The position numbers and the translations under genes are program-made. 64,000 bases of DNA from positions 124,001 through 188,000 of the forward strand of contig NZ_PIPY01000001.1 in assembly GCF_003987065.1 (NCBI RefSeq), read 5' to 3'. Shown in pieces: positions 26,302-35,016 of this stretch. The notes under the pieces are model-generated. The model saw only the letters and a list, made by a program, of their open reading frames with translations. It made no database searches and had not been told where the DNA came from. Positions within the stretch are counted from its first letter, which is position 1; every line of letters starts with the position of its first letter. Source of the DNA: Pseudidiomarina insulisalsae. Its GTDB lineage: Bacteria > Pseudomonadota > Gammaproteobacteria > Enterobacterales > Alteromonadaceae.

Positions 26302-26332
26302 AACGATATGTTTTAACTAAGTGGTTGAACCG

Positions 26333-26361
26333 AATGTAATGACACCGTCGAACAAAGTCAA
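26333..26361 (-). promoter_or_regulatory. Putative sigma-70 promoter of metX-hom
   Basis: Minus strand TTGACT (26361-26356, 5 of 6) and TACATT (26338-26333, 4 of 6), separated by 17 bases. The -35 box touches the MetJ box array on its upstream side. Confidence 0.6.
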
Positions 26362-26364
26362 TAT

Positions 26365-26380
26365 GGACGTCTATACATCT
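26365..26380 (-). promoter_or_regulatory. Putative MetJ operator for metX-hom (two tandem met boxes)
   Basis: Plus-strand 8-mers GGACGTCT (7 of 8 to AGACGTCT) and ATACATCT (6 of 8) are adjacent and lie 64-79 bases upstream of metX, just upstream of its -35 box and between the divergent metX and yajQ genes. Confidence 0.75.
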
Positions 26381-26476
26381 AACTTACTAAGATAGGCTAT
26401 CGAGCACATTTACTTGTTAAACGCCGCTTTTTTTTCGATAATCAAAACACTTTTAAATGCCAGAAAGGGCCTGCTA

Positions 26477-26962
26477 ATGCCATCCTTTGACATTGTTTCT
26501 GAAGTCGATCGTGTTGAATTAAAGAATGCCGTCGATAACGCCAAACGTGAACTTGACTCACGTTTTGATTTTCGTGGCGTCGATGCCCGCATTGAGCTGA
26601 ACGATCTGACCGTGACGCTGGCGTCCGAGTCAGACTTTCAGGTGCAACAGCTGTACGATATTTTTGCCAATCACTGTGCCAAACGAAATCTGAGTCTTGC
26701 TGGTACTGAGACACCAAAAGAACTTGAGCATAGTGGTAAAACCTACAGCACTACCATAACCTTTAAACAAGGTATCGACCAACCCCTGGCGAAGAAAATC
26801 GTCAAGCTCATTAAAGACAGTAAGTTAAAAGTTCAGGCAGCGATTCAGGGCGACAAAGTTCGGGTCACAGGCAAAAAGCGCGATGACTTGCAGCAAGCTA
26901 TGGCGTTGTTGCGTGAGTCAGACATTGAACTACCCTTACAATTTGAAAACTTCCGCGACTAA
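26477..26962 (+). CDS. YajQ family cyclic-di-GMP-binding protein
   Basis: YajQ proteins are small cytoplasmic nucleotide binders; homologues bind c-di-GMP and partner a transcription regulator in Xanthomonas. The 161-residue protein starts [11 protein letters not shown] and keeps the family segments [10 protein letters not shown] and [44 protein letters not shown] (quoted here only as a region, about residues 97-140). The frame is open from a TTG at 26414, but the ATG at 26477 with AGAAAGGG upstream gives the family start. A PAS-PAS-GGDEF gene follows 37 bases later. Confidence 0.94.
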   Translation: MPSFDIVSEVDRVELKNAVDNAKRELDSRFDFRGVDARIELNDLTVTLASESDFQVQQLYDIFANHCAKRNLSLAGTETPKELEHSGKTYSTTITFKQGIDQPLAKKIVKLIKDSKLKVQAAIQGDKVRVTGKKRDDLQQAMALLRESDIELPLQFENFRD

Positions 26963-26999
26963 CGGCGTATTCACTGCTTAAGACTACGGGATCGGGCAC

Positions 27000-28301
27000 A
27001 TGGATGAAGCGGCATTACTGAAAAAACTACCGGGGATAACCTATCAGCTACAATACGATGCGCAGGGTAAGGCACGCTTTACTTTTCTCTGCGGACCGGT
27101 GCAGTCGCTGCTGGGGCTCGAAGCGGAAGCGCTCAAAGAGAATGCTACCGCTTTTTTCGCCGCGATTCCTGCTTCTGATCGTGAAACCCTACTGCAAGAT
27201 GCGATTCTGGATGCCCGGCAAGGTCGCGACGGGTATCACCCTTTTCGTTATACCCGCCCCGATGGACGCGTGTTACGGCTTGATGCTCACCACAGTGCTG
27301 AGGAGCTCGGCGAAGGCAGGTGGCAATGGACCGGCTACCTCGTCGAAGGCAATTACCGCCACACCCTGGAAGACGCATTAGCAGCCAGCGAGCAAAGGTT
27401 TGAAACCTTAGTCAAAAACGCCAGTGATATCATTTTCACCATTGATGGCAATGGCATCATTGGGTACTTGTCGCCTAATTACGAGTGGTTGGTCGGTGAC
27501 GCTCCTGAAGACACCATTCATCAGTCATTTGTGGCGGTCGTTCATCCCAACGACGCGGCCAGCTGTAACGCTTATATTCAGTCCATTTTATCGGGCAGTC
27601 CGGCGGCCCGCGACATTGAGTTTCGCGTGCGTCACAGCGATGAAAAGTGGCACTGGTATACCTGCCGCGCCTCAAAAATTGCCGGGCACAATATACAGCC
27701 GGATTATCTACTGGGCATTGCCCGGGAAATTACCGAGCAGCGCCAGCAACGCGAAAAGCTGGCCCGCATGGCGCGCGAGGACATGCTCACCAGTTTGCCT
27801 AACCGCGCCTATTTCGAGGAGCTCTTCGAGCAGACACTGGCGCTAAGCGCGCAACAGCAAAAAGCATTAGCCGTGCTGTTTATTGACCTGGACCATTTCA
27901 AGGCAGTGAATGATACCCATGGCCATAGCATTGGTGATCAACTGCTGATTCATGCTGCACGGCGCATTAAATCCTGTCTGCGTGATGCGGATGTGGCTTG
28001 CCGTGCCGGCGGCGACGAATTTGTGGTGCTTACCAATAATTTTGCCGATAGCAGCATGGCCCGGCAGATTGCCGCTTGTATTGCAGAGCGCATTCGCCAG
28101 GAGTTGGCGCAGCCCTTTTCTGTTGAGCAACTACAATTGACTATTTCAGCCAGTATCGGCATTGCTATATTCCCTGAGCATGCCGATAGCGCCAGTGATT
28201 TATTGCGCCGCGCCGACCAGGCCATGTACGCTGCAAAACTCAAGGGCCGTAACCGGGTGTTGATCAGCGACCCTGAAGTCCTCAATTCAGACAAGCGTTA
28301 A
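27000..28301 (+). CDS. PAS-PAS-GGDEF diguanylate cyclase
   Basis: A soluble 433-residue protein with no membrane helix. Residues about 1-120 form a degenerate PAS region, 130-245 a second PAS/PAC (ETLVKNASDIIFTIDGNG), and 260-425 a GGDEF domain. The active-site loop AGGDEFV is intact, and RDAD five residues before it is a canonical RxxD inhibitory site, so product feedback is expected. It synthesises c-di-GMP in response to a cytoplasmic cue. It lies 37 bases after yajQ, a c-di-GMP-binder gene, suggesting cotranscription of a source and a receptor. Its 3' end overlaps the convergent permease gene by 15 bases. Confidence 0.92.
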   Translation: MDEAALLKKLPGITYQLQYDAQGKARFTFLCGPVQSLLGLEAEALKENATAFFAAIPASDRETLLQDAILDARQGRDGYHPFRYTRPDGRVLRLDAHHSAEELGEGRWQWTGYLVEGNYRHTLEDALAASEQRFETLVKNASDIIFTIDGNGIIGYLSPNYEWLVGDAPEDTIHQSFVAVVHPNDAASCNAYIQSILSGSPAARDIEFRVRHSDEKWHWYTCRASKIAGHNIQPDYLLGIAREITEQRQQREKLARMAREDMLTSLPNRAYFEELFEQTLALSAQQQKALAVLFIDLDHFKAVNDTHGHSIGDQLLIHAARRIKSCLRDADVACRAGGDEFVVLTNNFADSSMARQIAACIAERIRQELAQPFSVEQLQLTISASIGIAIFPEHADSASDLLRRADQAMYAAKLKGRNRVLISDPEVLNSDKR

Positions 28302-29507
28302 AGCAACCCCTACGACCAGCCAGATCACCGCCAGTACCGATAAGGTACGCATTAATAATTCACTCCATGACGGACCACCATGATCATGGTGATGGCCCTC
28401 ATCCTGTGCCTGTTGCTTACGCCAGAGCACATAGAGCAACGCACAAGTTACCAGCAAGCCGATAATATTCAGGAAAAAGCCATAGTTAAGCTGAAAATGA
28501 TCGCGTTCGGCAATTTTTTCCAATGCCTGATGGTCCGGGAGTAAGTCGAAAGCCAGTAAGCCGTAATGCATCAGCAACGAAGCGGCGACCAGACAAGTAA
28601 ATAGCATCGCGGTGATATAAAGCGCCATTTTCCAGCCATAATAGCGGGCGTTAATGCGCAATACCGGCAGTACCACGAGATCGGAGAATATGAAGGCCAT
28701 CACACCAGCAAAAGCGACGCCTTCACCAAAAAGGACTGCGGCCAAAGGTATATTCCCCATCGAACCAATAAACGTAAAGAAAGCCGCGATAGGGCCCACC
28801 ACCGTTTGCTGTAAGACTTCTAAAAAGCCTAAATCACCACCGGCAGTGCCAGCGCCCTGAAATAGCCAGGCGAAAAATGCCGAGGGGACAAAAGCCGAGA
28901 TAAGGCCAGCAACGGTGAAGCCGATAAGTACGTCTTTCCATACCATCTGCCACTCCATCACATAGCGCCGGGCAACCATCTGCCATAACTCAGGGTCGGT
29001 GAAATCGCCCCAGTGGCGGAGTGGGTATCCCTCTTCGTCCTCGTCACCTTTTTCCTCGTCACGCGCTTGTTTGATTAGCTGCGTGGGCCGCGTCAGTTTG
29101 ACAAACAACCAGGCAAAGGCAATCAGCAAAACGCCACCCAGGTACTCACCGAGTACGAACTGCCAGCTTAAGAACACTGCAATCACAAAACCCAGCTCAA
29201 TGACCAGGTTGGTCGACGCCAGCATAAATGCCATCGAGGCGGTGAACGCCGCACCTTTGTTAAACAACGCGCGGGTAGTTGCTAACGCAGCGAAACTGCA
29301 GGAACTGGAGATAAAACCAAAAAAGGAGCCAAGTGCTACTGACTTAAAATCGTCATCGCCCATCACTGAGCGCATTTGCCGCCGCGTCACCAGCACCTGA
29401 ATCAGGCTACTGATAAAATAGCCCAGCACGAATGCCCAAAGCGCCATCCAGAAGAAGCCCAGACTGGTCGTTGCCGCTGCTTGCCAATTTGCCAGAAAGT
29501 CATGCAT
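28287..29507 (-). CDS. DUF318/ArsP-like permease
   Basis: A 406-residue integral membrane protein with about eight hydrophobic helices in two halves, separated by a charged cytoplasmic loop (about 148-168, KQARDEEKGDEDEEG) and a His-rich stretch near the C-terminus (EGHHHDHGG) that may bind metal. The helix motif ISSSCSFAALATTRALF matches the permease family that includes the methylarsenite exporter ArsP, but the ArsP-specific residues cannot be confirmed and it lies far from the arsenate genes at 53493-56437. Substrate unknown. It is divergent from the dGTPase gene. Confidence 0.8.
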   Translation of the reverse strand: MHDFLANWQAAATTSLGFFWMALWAFVLGYFISSLIQVLVTRRQMRSVMGDDDFKSVALGSFFGFISSSCSFAALATTRALFNKGAAFTASMAFMLASTNLVIELGFVIAVFLSWQFVLGEYLGGVLLIAFAWLFVKLTRPTQLIKQARDEEKGDEDEEGYPLRHWGDFTDPELWQMVARRYVMEWQMVWKDVLIGFTVAGLISAFVPSAFFAWLFQGAGTAGGDLGFLEVLQQTVVGPIAAFFTFIGSMGNIPLAAVLFGEGVAFAGVMAFIFSDLVVLPVLRINARYYGWKMALYITAMLFTCLVAASLLMHYGLLAFDLLPDHQALEKIAERDHFQLNYGFFLNIIGLLVTCALLYVLWRKQQAQDEGHHHDHGGPSWSELLMRTLSVLAVIWLVVGVALTLV

Positions 29508-29632
29508 CTCGGGTATCCTTTTGCGTGATTTCTCTAAGGTATTGTCTTTACTGCTAATTGGTATCTCGGATTAACATAGCATACTATGAACATTGATTTC
29601 AGCGAGCAATAGCGCAACGACAGAGGTGATTT

Positions 29633-30922
29633 ATGAGTGAACATTGGCAAGCACGACGTTCAGGACCTTCCCCACAACGACCTGGCGACCGCCGTACGCC
29701 GTGGCAACGGGATCGCGCCCGGGTGCTTCACTCAGCTGCTTTTCGCCGCCTACAGTCAAAAACACAAATTATGAATGTTGGCGAAAATGACTTTTACCGT
29801 ACGCGCCTGACCCACTCGTTGGAAGCAGCGCAAATTGGTACCTCACTGATCAATCAACTTGAGCATGTCGGTAGCGCAGATGAGCGTAGCCTGCTACCCG
29901 ATCTCAATCTGATGGAAACCCTGTGTCTGGCACACGATATCGGTCACCCACCCTTTGGCCACGGCGGCGAAACCGCACTTAATTTTAAGATGCTCGCTTC
30001 CGGTGGCTTTGAAGGCAACGGTCAGACGTTTCGTATTGTCGGCAAGCTCGAGGCGTACCACGAGAACCATGGCATGGACTTAACCCGGCGCGCGCTGCTG
30101 GGGTTACTCAAGTATCCGGTACTGATGCCACCGTTAACGGCACCCGACAGCCTGCAAAATCCCGGCAGTCTGGCCAAATGGAAGCCCGCCAAAGCGCTGT
30201 TCGCCTGTGACGCCGACCTTCTCGATTGGGTATTAGAGCCGTTATCTGAACAGGACCGTACCTTATTTCAGCAGGTCGACCAGTTGCGGGCATCGCCCTG
30301 GCAGCGCTCAAAGCACAAGAGTTTCGATGCGTCGTTAATGGAGTTAGCAGATGATATCGCCTACGGCGTGCATGATCTTGAGGACGCAGTGGTCACCGGT
30401 ACTTTGTCAGAACAACAATGGCATCGTCATTTGGATCGCGTCGTCAGTCAGCTTGACGGCGCACTGAGCGAACTTATGCAACGTCTCGGTCGGCAATTGT
30501 TCTCGCCCCAGCACAGCGTCCGCAAAGACGCTATCGGCGCTTTAGTCAATATTTTTGTGACCGCCGTGCAGGTCAAACAGACGCTACCCGATGCCAGCGA
30601 GCCACTGATTCGCTTTAATGCGGTGCTGCCCGAGGCCGAGCGCTTCTTACTGGACAGTTTAAAAGCGGTCGTTTTTGAGCATGTCATTAACCAGCCGTCG
30701 ATTCAGCAACTACGCTATCGCAGCCAGACCATGCTGCTGAATCTGTTCAGTGCCTTCCACAATGAGCCGCTGCGACTGCTTCCCCATAATACCCGCACTC
30801 GCTGGCAGGTGGCTTTCGACGATCAGGGCCAGATAGGAGCTGATCGTGTGTTATGCGACTACATTGCAGGCATGACTGATGAATACGCGCACCGCATGTA
30901 CCGGAATCTTTTTGTCATCTGA
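29633..30922 (+). CDS. Deoxyguanosinetriphosphate triphosphohydrolase-like protein (dGTPase, HD superfamily)
   Basis: A 429-residue HD-domain phosphohydrolase that hydrolyses dGTP (or other dNTPs) to the nucleoside and triphosphate. Visible are RDRARVLHSAAFRRLQSKTQI near the N-terminus, the metal-binding His in RLTHSLEAAQIG (near residue 62), HD in CLAHDIGHPPFGHGGE (near 102-103), and the later MELADDIAYGVHDLEDA motif. It belongs to the shorter dGTPase-like group, some members of which have been tied to phage defence; nothing in the context proves that here. AGAGGTG precedes the ATG. Confidence 0.93.
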   Translation: MSEHWQARRSGPSPQRPGDRRTPWQRDRARVLHSAAFRRLQSKTQIMNVGENDFYRTRLTHSLEAAQIGTSLINQLEHVGSADERSLLPDLNLMETLCLAHDIGHPPFGHGGETALNFKMLASGGFEGNGQTFRIVGKLEAYHENHGMDLTRRALLGLLKYPVLMPPLTAPDSLQNPGSLAKWKPAKALFACDADLLDWVLEPLSEQDRTLFQQVDQLRASPWQRSKHKSFDASLMELADDIAYGVHDLEDAVVTGTLSEQQWHRHLDRVVSQLDGALSELMQRLGRQLFSPQHSVRKDAIGALVNIFVTAVQVKQTLPDASEPLIRFNAVLPEAERFLLDSLKAVVFEHVINQPSIQQLRYRSQTMLLNLFSAFHNEPLRLLPHNTRTRWQVAFDDQGQIGADRVLCDYIAGMTDEYAHRMYRNLFVI

Positions 30923-30944
30923 GAGGCCCGCTAACGCGGGCTCT
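30922..30944. terminator. Terminator-like hairpin between convergent dGTPase and GGDEF-EAL genes
   Basis: AGAG-g-CCCGC, loop TAAC, GCGGG-CTCT: a 9-bp stem with one bulged G. It overlaps the last base of the dGTPase stop codon and covers the stop of the opposing gene. There is no clear T-tract on either side. Confidence 0.4.
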
Positions 30945-33597
30945 GGTCAGCAATCCACTCCAGTAATTCTGCCAACGGCTGCGGCCGACAAAATAAGTAG
31001 CCCTGCATCAGGTCGCTGCCATGCTCAGTAACGAACTGAGCCTCGGCTTCAGTCTCAACGCCCTCAGCAATCGTGCGCACTCCCAGTTCTCTGGCAATCA
31101 TCAGAATACCCCGGGTAATCGAAGAATTACGCTCAGTACGGTAAATACCTGAAATAAACGTCCGATCAATTTTAATCCCATCAACAGGCAACTGATTCAG
31201 GTAACTCAAGCTTGCAAACCCGGTACCAAAGTCATCAATGTTGACTTTCAGGCCCAACTCTCGCATCTGCTCAATTAAACGTATGATGTGCTTACTGTCG
31301 CGCATGAAAACATTTTCGGTAATTTCAATCACAAGCTGCCCCGGCGAAATCTGATGTCGGCGAAGCGTCTGTTGCACATCCTCGATGAAATCGTCGCGAT
31401 AAAACTGCAATGGCGAGAAATTTACATTAACACTTTCAATGCCAGCAGCGACCAATGTCGCAGCGTCCTGACATGCCCGATCAAAGACCCAGTCAGCAAT
31501 CGCAATAATCTGCCCGGTCGACTCTGCCAGAGGGATGAAATGACCCGGCGCGATATAACCTTGTTCAGGGTGCCGCCAGCGGACTAAAGCTTCGACCTCA
31601 CGCGGTCTCCCACTGGCATCAACAATAGGCTGATAGAACAGTTCAAATTGCTCTTTCTGAATCGCCTCCTGCAACTGTGTACGCAGTTCCACCTGTTGCT
31701 GCATGTCAGCATCCAGGTCCGAGCTGTACCAGTACCAAGAGCTGCCGCCACGACGCTTGGCTTCGTACATGGCTACATCGGCGCGTTGAATCAGTTCGAC
31801 CGGCCGCTGAAACGGCACGCTGGAATCGGCAATGCCGACTGTAGCCGATAGCGAGACCTCCAGCTCATCAAGCCGATAAGGGGTATGAAACTGAGCGATT
31901 AACCGGCCGACCAGCAGACTGACCTGTTCGCGCTGCTGAACGCTGGTAATCACCGCAACGAATTCGTCGCCACCAAAGCGCGCCAGCATATCGCCGTCGC
32001 ACATCTGCTCTTGCAAGCGTGCAGCGGTTTCTTTCAATATTCGATCGCCAACCGCATGCCCAAGGCTATCATTAATTGGCTTAAAGCCATCAAGGTCAAT
32101 AAACAGCACAAACACCAGTGCGGCCTCGCCATCTGCCCGAGCAGTCAGACACTGAGACAGGCGAGTTTCGAGCGCGCTGCGGTTAGGAAGCCGAGTCAGA
32201 ACATCGTGCTTCGCCAGGAACTCCAGCGCCTCTTCACGCTCCACCCTGTCGGTGATGTCGCTCAGTAAGCCGACGAAATGGGTGACCCGTCCACCATCGC
32301 GCACCGGCGAAATAAGTAGATCGCTCCAAAATGGCGTACCGTCTTTACGGTAGTTGCGAATGGTTACACGTACTTCATTACGCTGTTGCAGCGCCTGATG
32401 AATTTTTTCCGCATCGCGCTGATCCGTGCCGGGTCCCTGCAGAAAATTACAGCTGCGCCCAAGAATCTCGCTGTCGTCGTAATAGCCGGTTATTTCTTTA
32501 AATGCAGGGTTAGTATAAATAATCGGTTGATCTGGTAGATTCGCCTCAAATATGAGTACGCCGTTAGTACTCGACTCCACGCTACGCTCAAGTAATTTCA
32601 GTTGCGACTCATTGCGACGCTGCACCGTCATATCTTTTGCAATACCATGCACCCCGGTTATCTCGCCATTAATAATAATCGGCATATTGGTGACATCCAG
32701 ATGGCGTAATTCGCCTTCAGCGTTAAAGATTTTTATTTCATAGCGTTGCGGCTTGCCCGACCTGGCAGCTTCAAAGTGAGCGCGCGTGCGCTTGCGGTCA
32801 AATTCGGGGACCACGAGTTCGTAATGCTGGCCAATGACCTCCATCTCATCGTGGCCAATCAAAGCTGCGCCAGCACGGTTGAGGCTCATAAAGTTGCCTT
32901 CGAAATCGAGGGTAAAAACAGCTTCTGGGTTATAGCTAAATAATGAGCGATTATGTTGCTCACTGCGTTCGCGCTGCAGGCGGTCATTATGTTGATCGAT
33001 GACCAGGGCAACGAGATCACGGCTGCGCTGCAACAAATCAAGCTCACGCAGGCAGGGTTCGCGGCGACGCTTAAAATAGACGGCAAGGGTACCAATCACA
33101 TTTTTATGTGCTGGCGACAATACCGGATAGGACCAACAGGCTTTTAATCCGAAGCGTTCGTTGAGTTCGGCAAAGCGCTCGAAGCGTTGATCCAGCGCCA
33201 TATCCGCTACAATCACAGGAATTTTTCGGTAGGCGGCAGTGCCACAGGCCCCCACCCCATCAGCAACAGGCACGTCCTGTAATTCGTCGACAAACGCCTG
33301 CGGCAGGCTCAGCGCAGCGGTGGCGTTAAGTTCACGCTTGCGGTCGTCAACCAGCATGACTGCGCAAAGCGCCCCGTCAATTTGATCCTCAATCAGCGCG
33401 CAAATATCGGTGAGCTTGTCTTCCAGTGATTTATTTTGCGCCAGTGAGGCAAGGGTACGGAATTTTGCCGAGACCAGGCGCGCCAAGCGCTGCCGCTCAC
33501 GCCATCCGACCCACCAGCCAATGGCAATACAAGCAACGGACAGTAGTAATCCGTAGATCAAAAACTGATACTGCCACTCCAGCTGTTCGAATAACAA
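30931..33597 (-). CDS. GAF-PAS-PAS-GGDEF-EAL c-di-GMP turnover protein
   Basis: An 888-residue protein. An N-terminal membrane helix (about 12-30) is followed by GAF (about 45-205), two PAS domains (about 215-325 and 330-450), GGDEF (about 455-620) and EAL (about 630-885). GGDEF is intact (RFGGDEFV) but the upstream RxxD position reads CDGD, so no canonical I-site. EAL keeps all key residues: EALVRW, NVNFSP, EITEN, DDFGTG, KIDR and AEGVE. Both synthesis and breakdown are possible. The start is a TTG at 33597 with AAGGACAG 6 bases upstream; no ATG lies nearby. Monocistronic, downstream of the APC gene. Confidence 0.92.
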   Translation of the reverse strand: MLFEQLEWQYQFLIYGLLLSVACIAIGWWVGWRERQRLARLVSAKFRTLASLAQNKSLEDKLTDICALIEDQIDGALCAVMLVDDRKRELNATAALSLPQAFVDELQDVPVADGVGACGTAAYRKIPVIVADMALDQRFERFAELNERFGLKACWSYPVLSPAHKNVIGTLAVYFKRRREPCLRELDLLQRSRDLVALVIDQHNDRLQRERSEQHNRSLFSYNPEAVFTLDFEGNFMSLNRAGAALIGHDEMEVIGQHYELVVPEFDRKRTRAHFEAARSGKPQRYEIKIFNAEGELRHLDVTNMPIIINGEITGVHGIAKDMTVQRRNESQLKLLERSVESSTNGVLIFEANLPDQPIIYTNPAFKEITGYYDDSEILGRSCNFLQGPGTDQRDAEKIHQALQQRNEVRVTIRNYRKDGTPFWSDLLISPVRDGGRVTHFVGLLSDITDRVEREEALEFLAKHDVLTRLPNRSALETRLSQCLTARADGEAALVFVLFIDLDGFKPINDSLGHAVGDRILKETAARLQEQMCDGDMLARFGGDEFVAVITSVQQREQVSLLVGRLIAQFHTPYRLDELEVSLSATVGIADSSVPFQRPVELIQRADVAMYEAKRRGGSSWYWYSSDLDADMQQQVELRTQLQEAIQKEQFELFYQPIVDASGRPREVEALVRWRHPEQGYIAPGHFIPLAESTGQIIAIADWVFDRACQDAATLVAAGIESVNVNFSPLQFYRDDFIEDVQQTLRRHQISPGQLVIEITENVFMRDSKHIIRLIEQMRELGLKVNIDDFGTGFASLSYLNQLPVDGIKIDRTFISGIYRTERNSSITRGILMIARELGVRTIAEGVETEAEAQFVTEHGSDLMQGYLFCRPQPLAELLEWIADQSPR

Positions 33598-33616
33598 AGC
33601 CTGTCCTTATCCGCAT

Positions 33617-34858
33617 CTAGGCAGCGGAGCGATGATAACGATAGCGGTGCCAGGCCAACCCAAGGACCATCAGCAACAAGCCGACGAACACCGTTTCAGT
33701 ATTTAGCATGATCGCCAAAGCCAGACAACCGATTAAACCCAGCACTGACCAGAGCTTATGAATAAAGCGTTGTTGCGGCGCGACGTTCAGGGCTGCGATA
33801 TTGGTAATGGCGTAATACACCAAAACCGTAAAGGCGCTGAAAGTCCAGGCCAGACGAATGCCGCCGAACCCGGCAATAATCATCATTACCAGCGCGGTAA
33901 TCAGGGTCGCCCGTGGTGCCGCCGTGCGTAAACTATTCAATTGTGCCCAGCTATGTGGCAAATCTCCGCGCCGTGCCATCGCCAGTACCACCCGCGAGAC
34001 GCCCAGGACCAGATTCAGGGTAACCCCTAACATGGCCAGAATCGCACCGATAAAAACCACATCTTTTTGCCAACCGGCAGGCATTAATTGCGTAAGGATA
34101 AAGTCCTCACCAATAAAGAGCGGCTGGCGCTGCATCAGTCCCCACGCCACTGCAATGTAGAGCAAGGTGACAATCACCATAGTGACAATGATCGCCCGCG
34201 GAATGATGCGTCGCGGTTCACTGACCTCTTCTCCCATTGTCGCAATACGGCCATAACCGGTATAGGCCACAAAAAGCAGCGCAGCGGCGGCAAGAAAATC
34301 ACTGACGCTGACCTGGGTGTACTGAACCGACGCCGAAGGTGGCGGCGCTTCCGCTGCCCAGAACACAAATACCGCTAAACTTAAAAACGTCAAGGTGATC
34401 AGTAAAGCATTCACTTGGTTTGAGCGTCGTAACCCCGCCAGCACCAGCGCTGTAATAAACGCTATCATAACGATGGCCATGCTGATCACCGCCCACTCCG
34501 GCCAGTTTAGATACTGATTGACAAGCCACGCGCTGGCCAGCGCCGCTGCAGCGGCTGAAGCACTTTTTGCCGCAATAAATAACCAGCCGGCAAGAAACCC
34601 GGCATCGTGACTCAGAAATTTATAACCATATTCGTAGGTGCCACCACTCACTGGATGCACGGCCGCTAATTGAGCACTCGAGAGGCCGTTGCATAAAGCG
34701 ACAAAAGCCGCCAGCACAATGGCATATAGCAGCCAGTCAGCCGCCAGATCATAACCAAAGCCAATACTCACAAAGGCGCCGGTGCCGATAATTGAACCTA
34801 AACCAAGAACGATCGCTCCGGAGAGTAAGGTCGAACGCATTAATTGCGGGTGAGTCAT
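33617..34858 (-). CDS. APC superfamily amino acid/polyamine permease
   Basis: A 413-residue transporter with about 12 membrane helices. The N-terminal GLGSIIGTGAFVSIGFGYDL is the APC substrate-binding loop of helix 1, and PVSGGTYEYGYKFL the conserved loop of helix 3; TGYGRIATMGEEVSEPRR is the typical helix 6 / loop region. Likely a cationic, aromatic or neutral amino acid or amine carrier; specificity not determinable here. AGAGGAA precedes the ATG. It is divergent from the cryptochrome gene (158-base spacer) and 19 bases upstream of the GAF-PAS-GGDEF-EAL gene, so cotranscription with it is possible. Confidence 0.9.
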   Translation of the reverse strand: MTHPQLMRSTLLSGAIVLGLGSIIGTGAFVSIGFGYDLAADWLLYAIVLAAFVALCNGLSSAQLAAVHPVSGGTYEYGYKFLSHDAGFLAGWLFIAAKSASAAAAALASAWLVNQYLNWPEWAVISMAIVMIAFITALVLAGLRRSNQVNALLITLTFLSLAVFVFWAAEAPPPSASVQYTQVSVSDFLAAAALLFVAYTGYGRIATMGEEVSEPRRIIPRAIIVTMVIVTLLYIAVAWGLMQRQPLFIGEDFILTQLMPAGWQKDVVFIGAILAMLGVTLNLVLGVSRVVLAMARRGDLPHSWAQLNSLRTAAPRATLITALVMMIIAGFGGIRLAWTFSAFTVLVYYAITNIAALNVAPQQRFIHKLWSVLGLIGCLALAIMLNTETVFVGLLLMVLGLAWHRYRYHRSAA

Positions 34859-35016
34859 AAATTCCTCTTGGATTTTAATAGTCTTAGTCTTGCTATTATC
34901 TGAATAAAGCCTAGCAAATGGTTGTCATTTACGCTTACTGACGACCGAAGGATCCAGAATACCAAAATGCATGTAATCATAGATGAACAAAACATGATTA
35001 CTGCTCTTGGAACGAT

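Noticed and set aside
28287-29507. Methylarsenite exporter ArsP
   Set aside because: General permease motifs match, but no arsenic gene is adjacent and the diagnostic residues cannot be confirmed by eye.
29633-30922. Phage-defence island around the dGTPase
   Set aside because: Neighbours are a permease and a c-di-GMP protein; no restriction, toxin-antitoxin or other defence gene is present, so defence is not supported beyond the family possibility.
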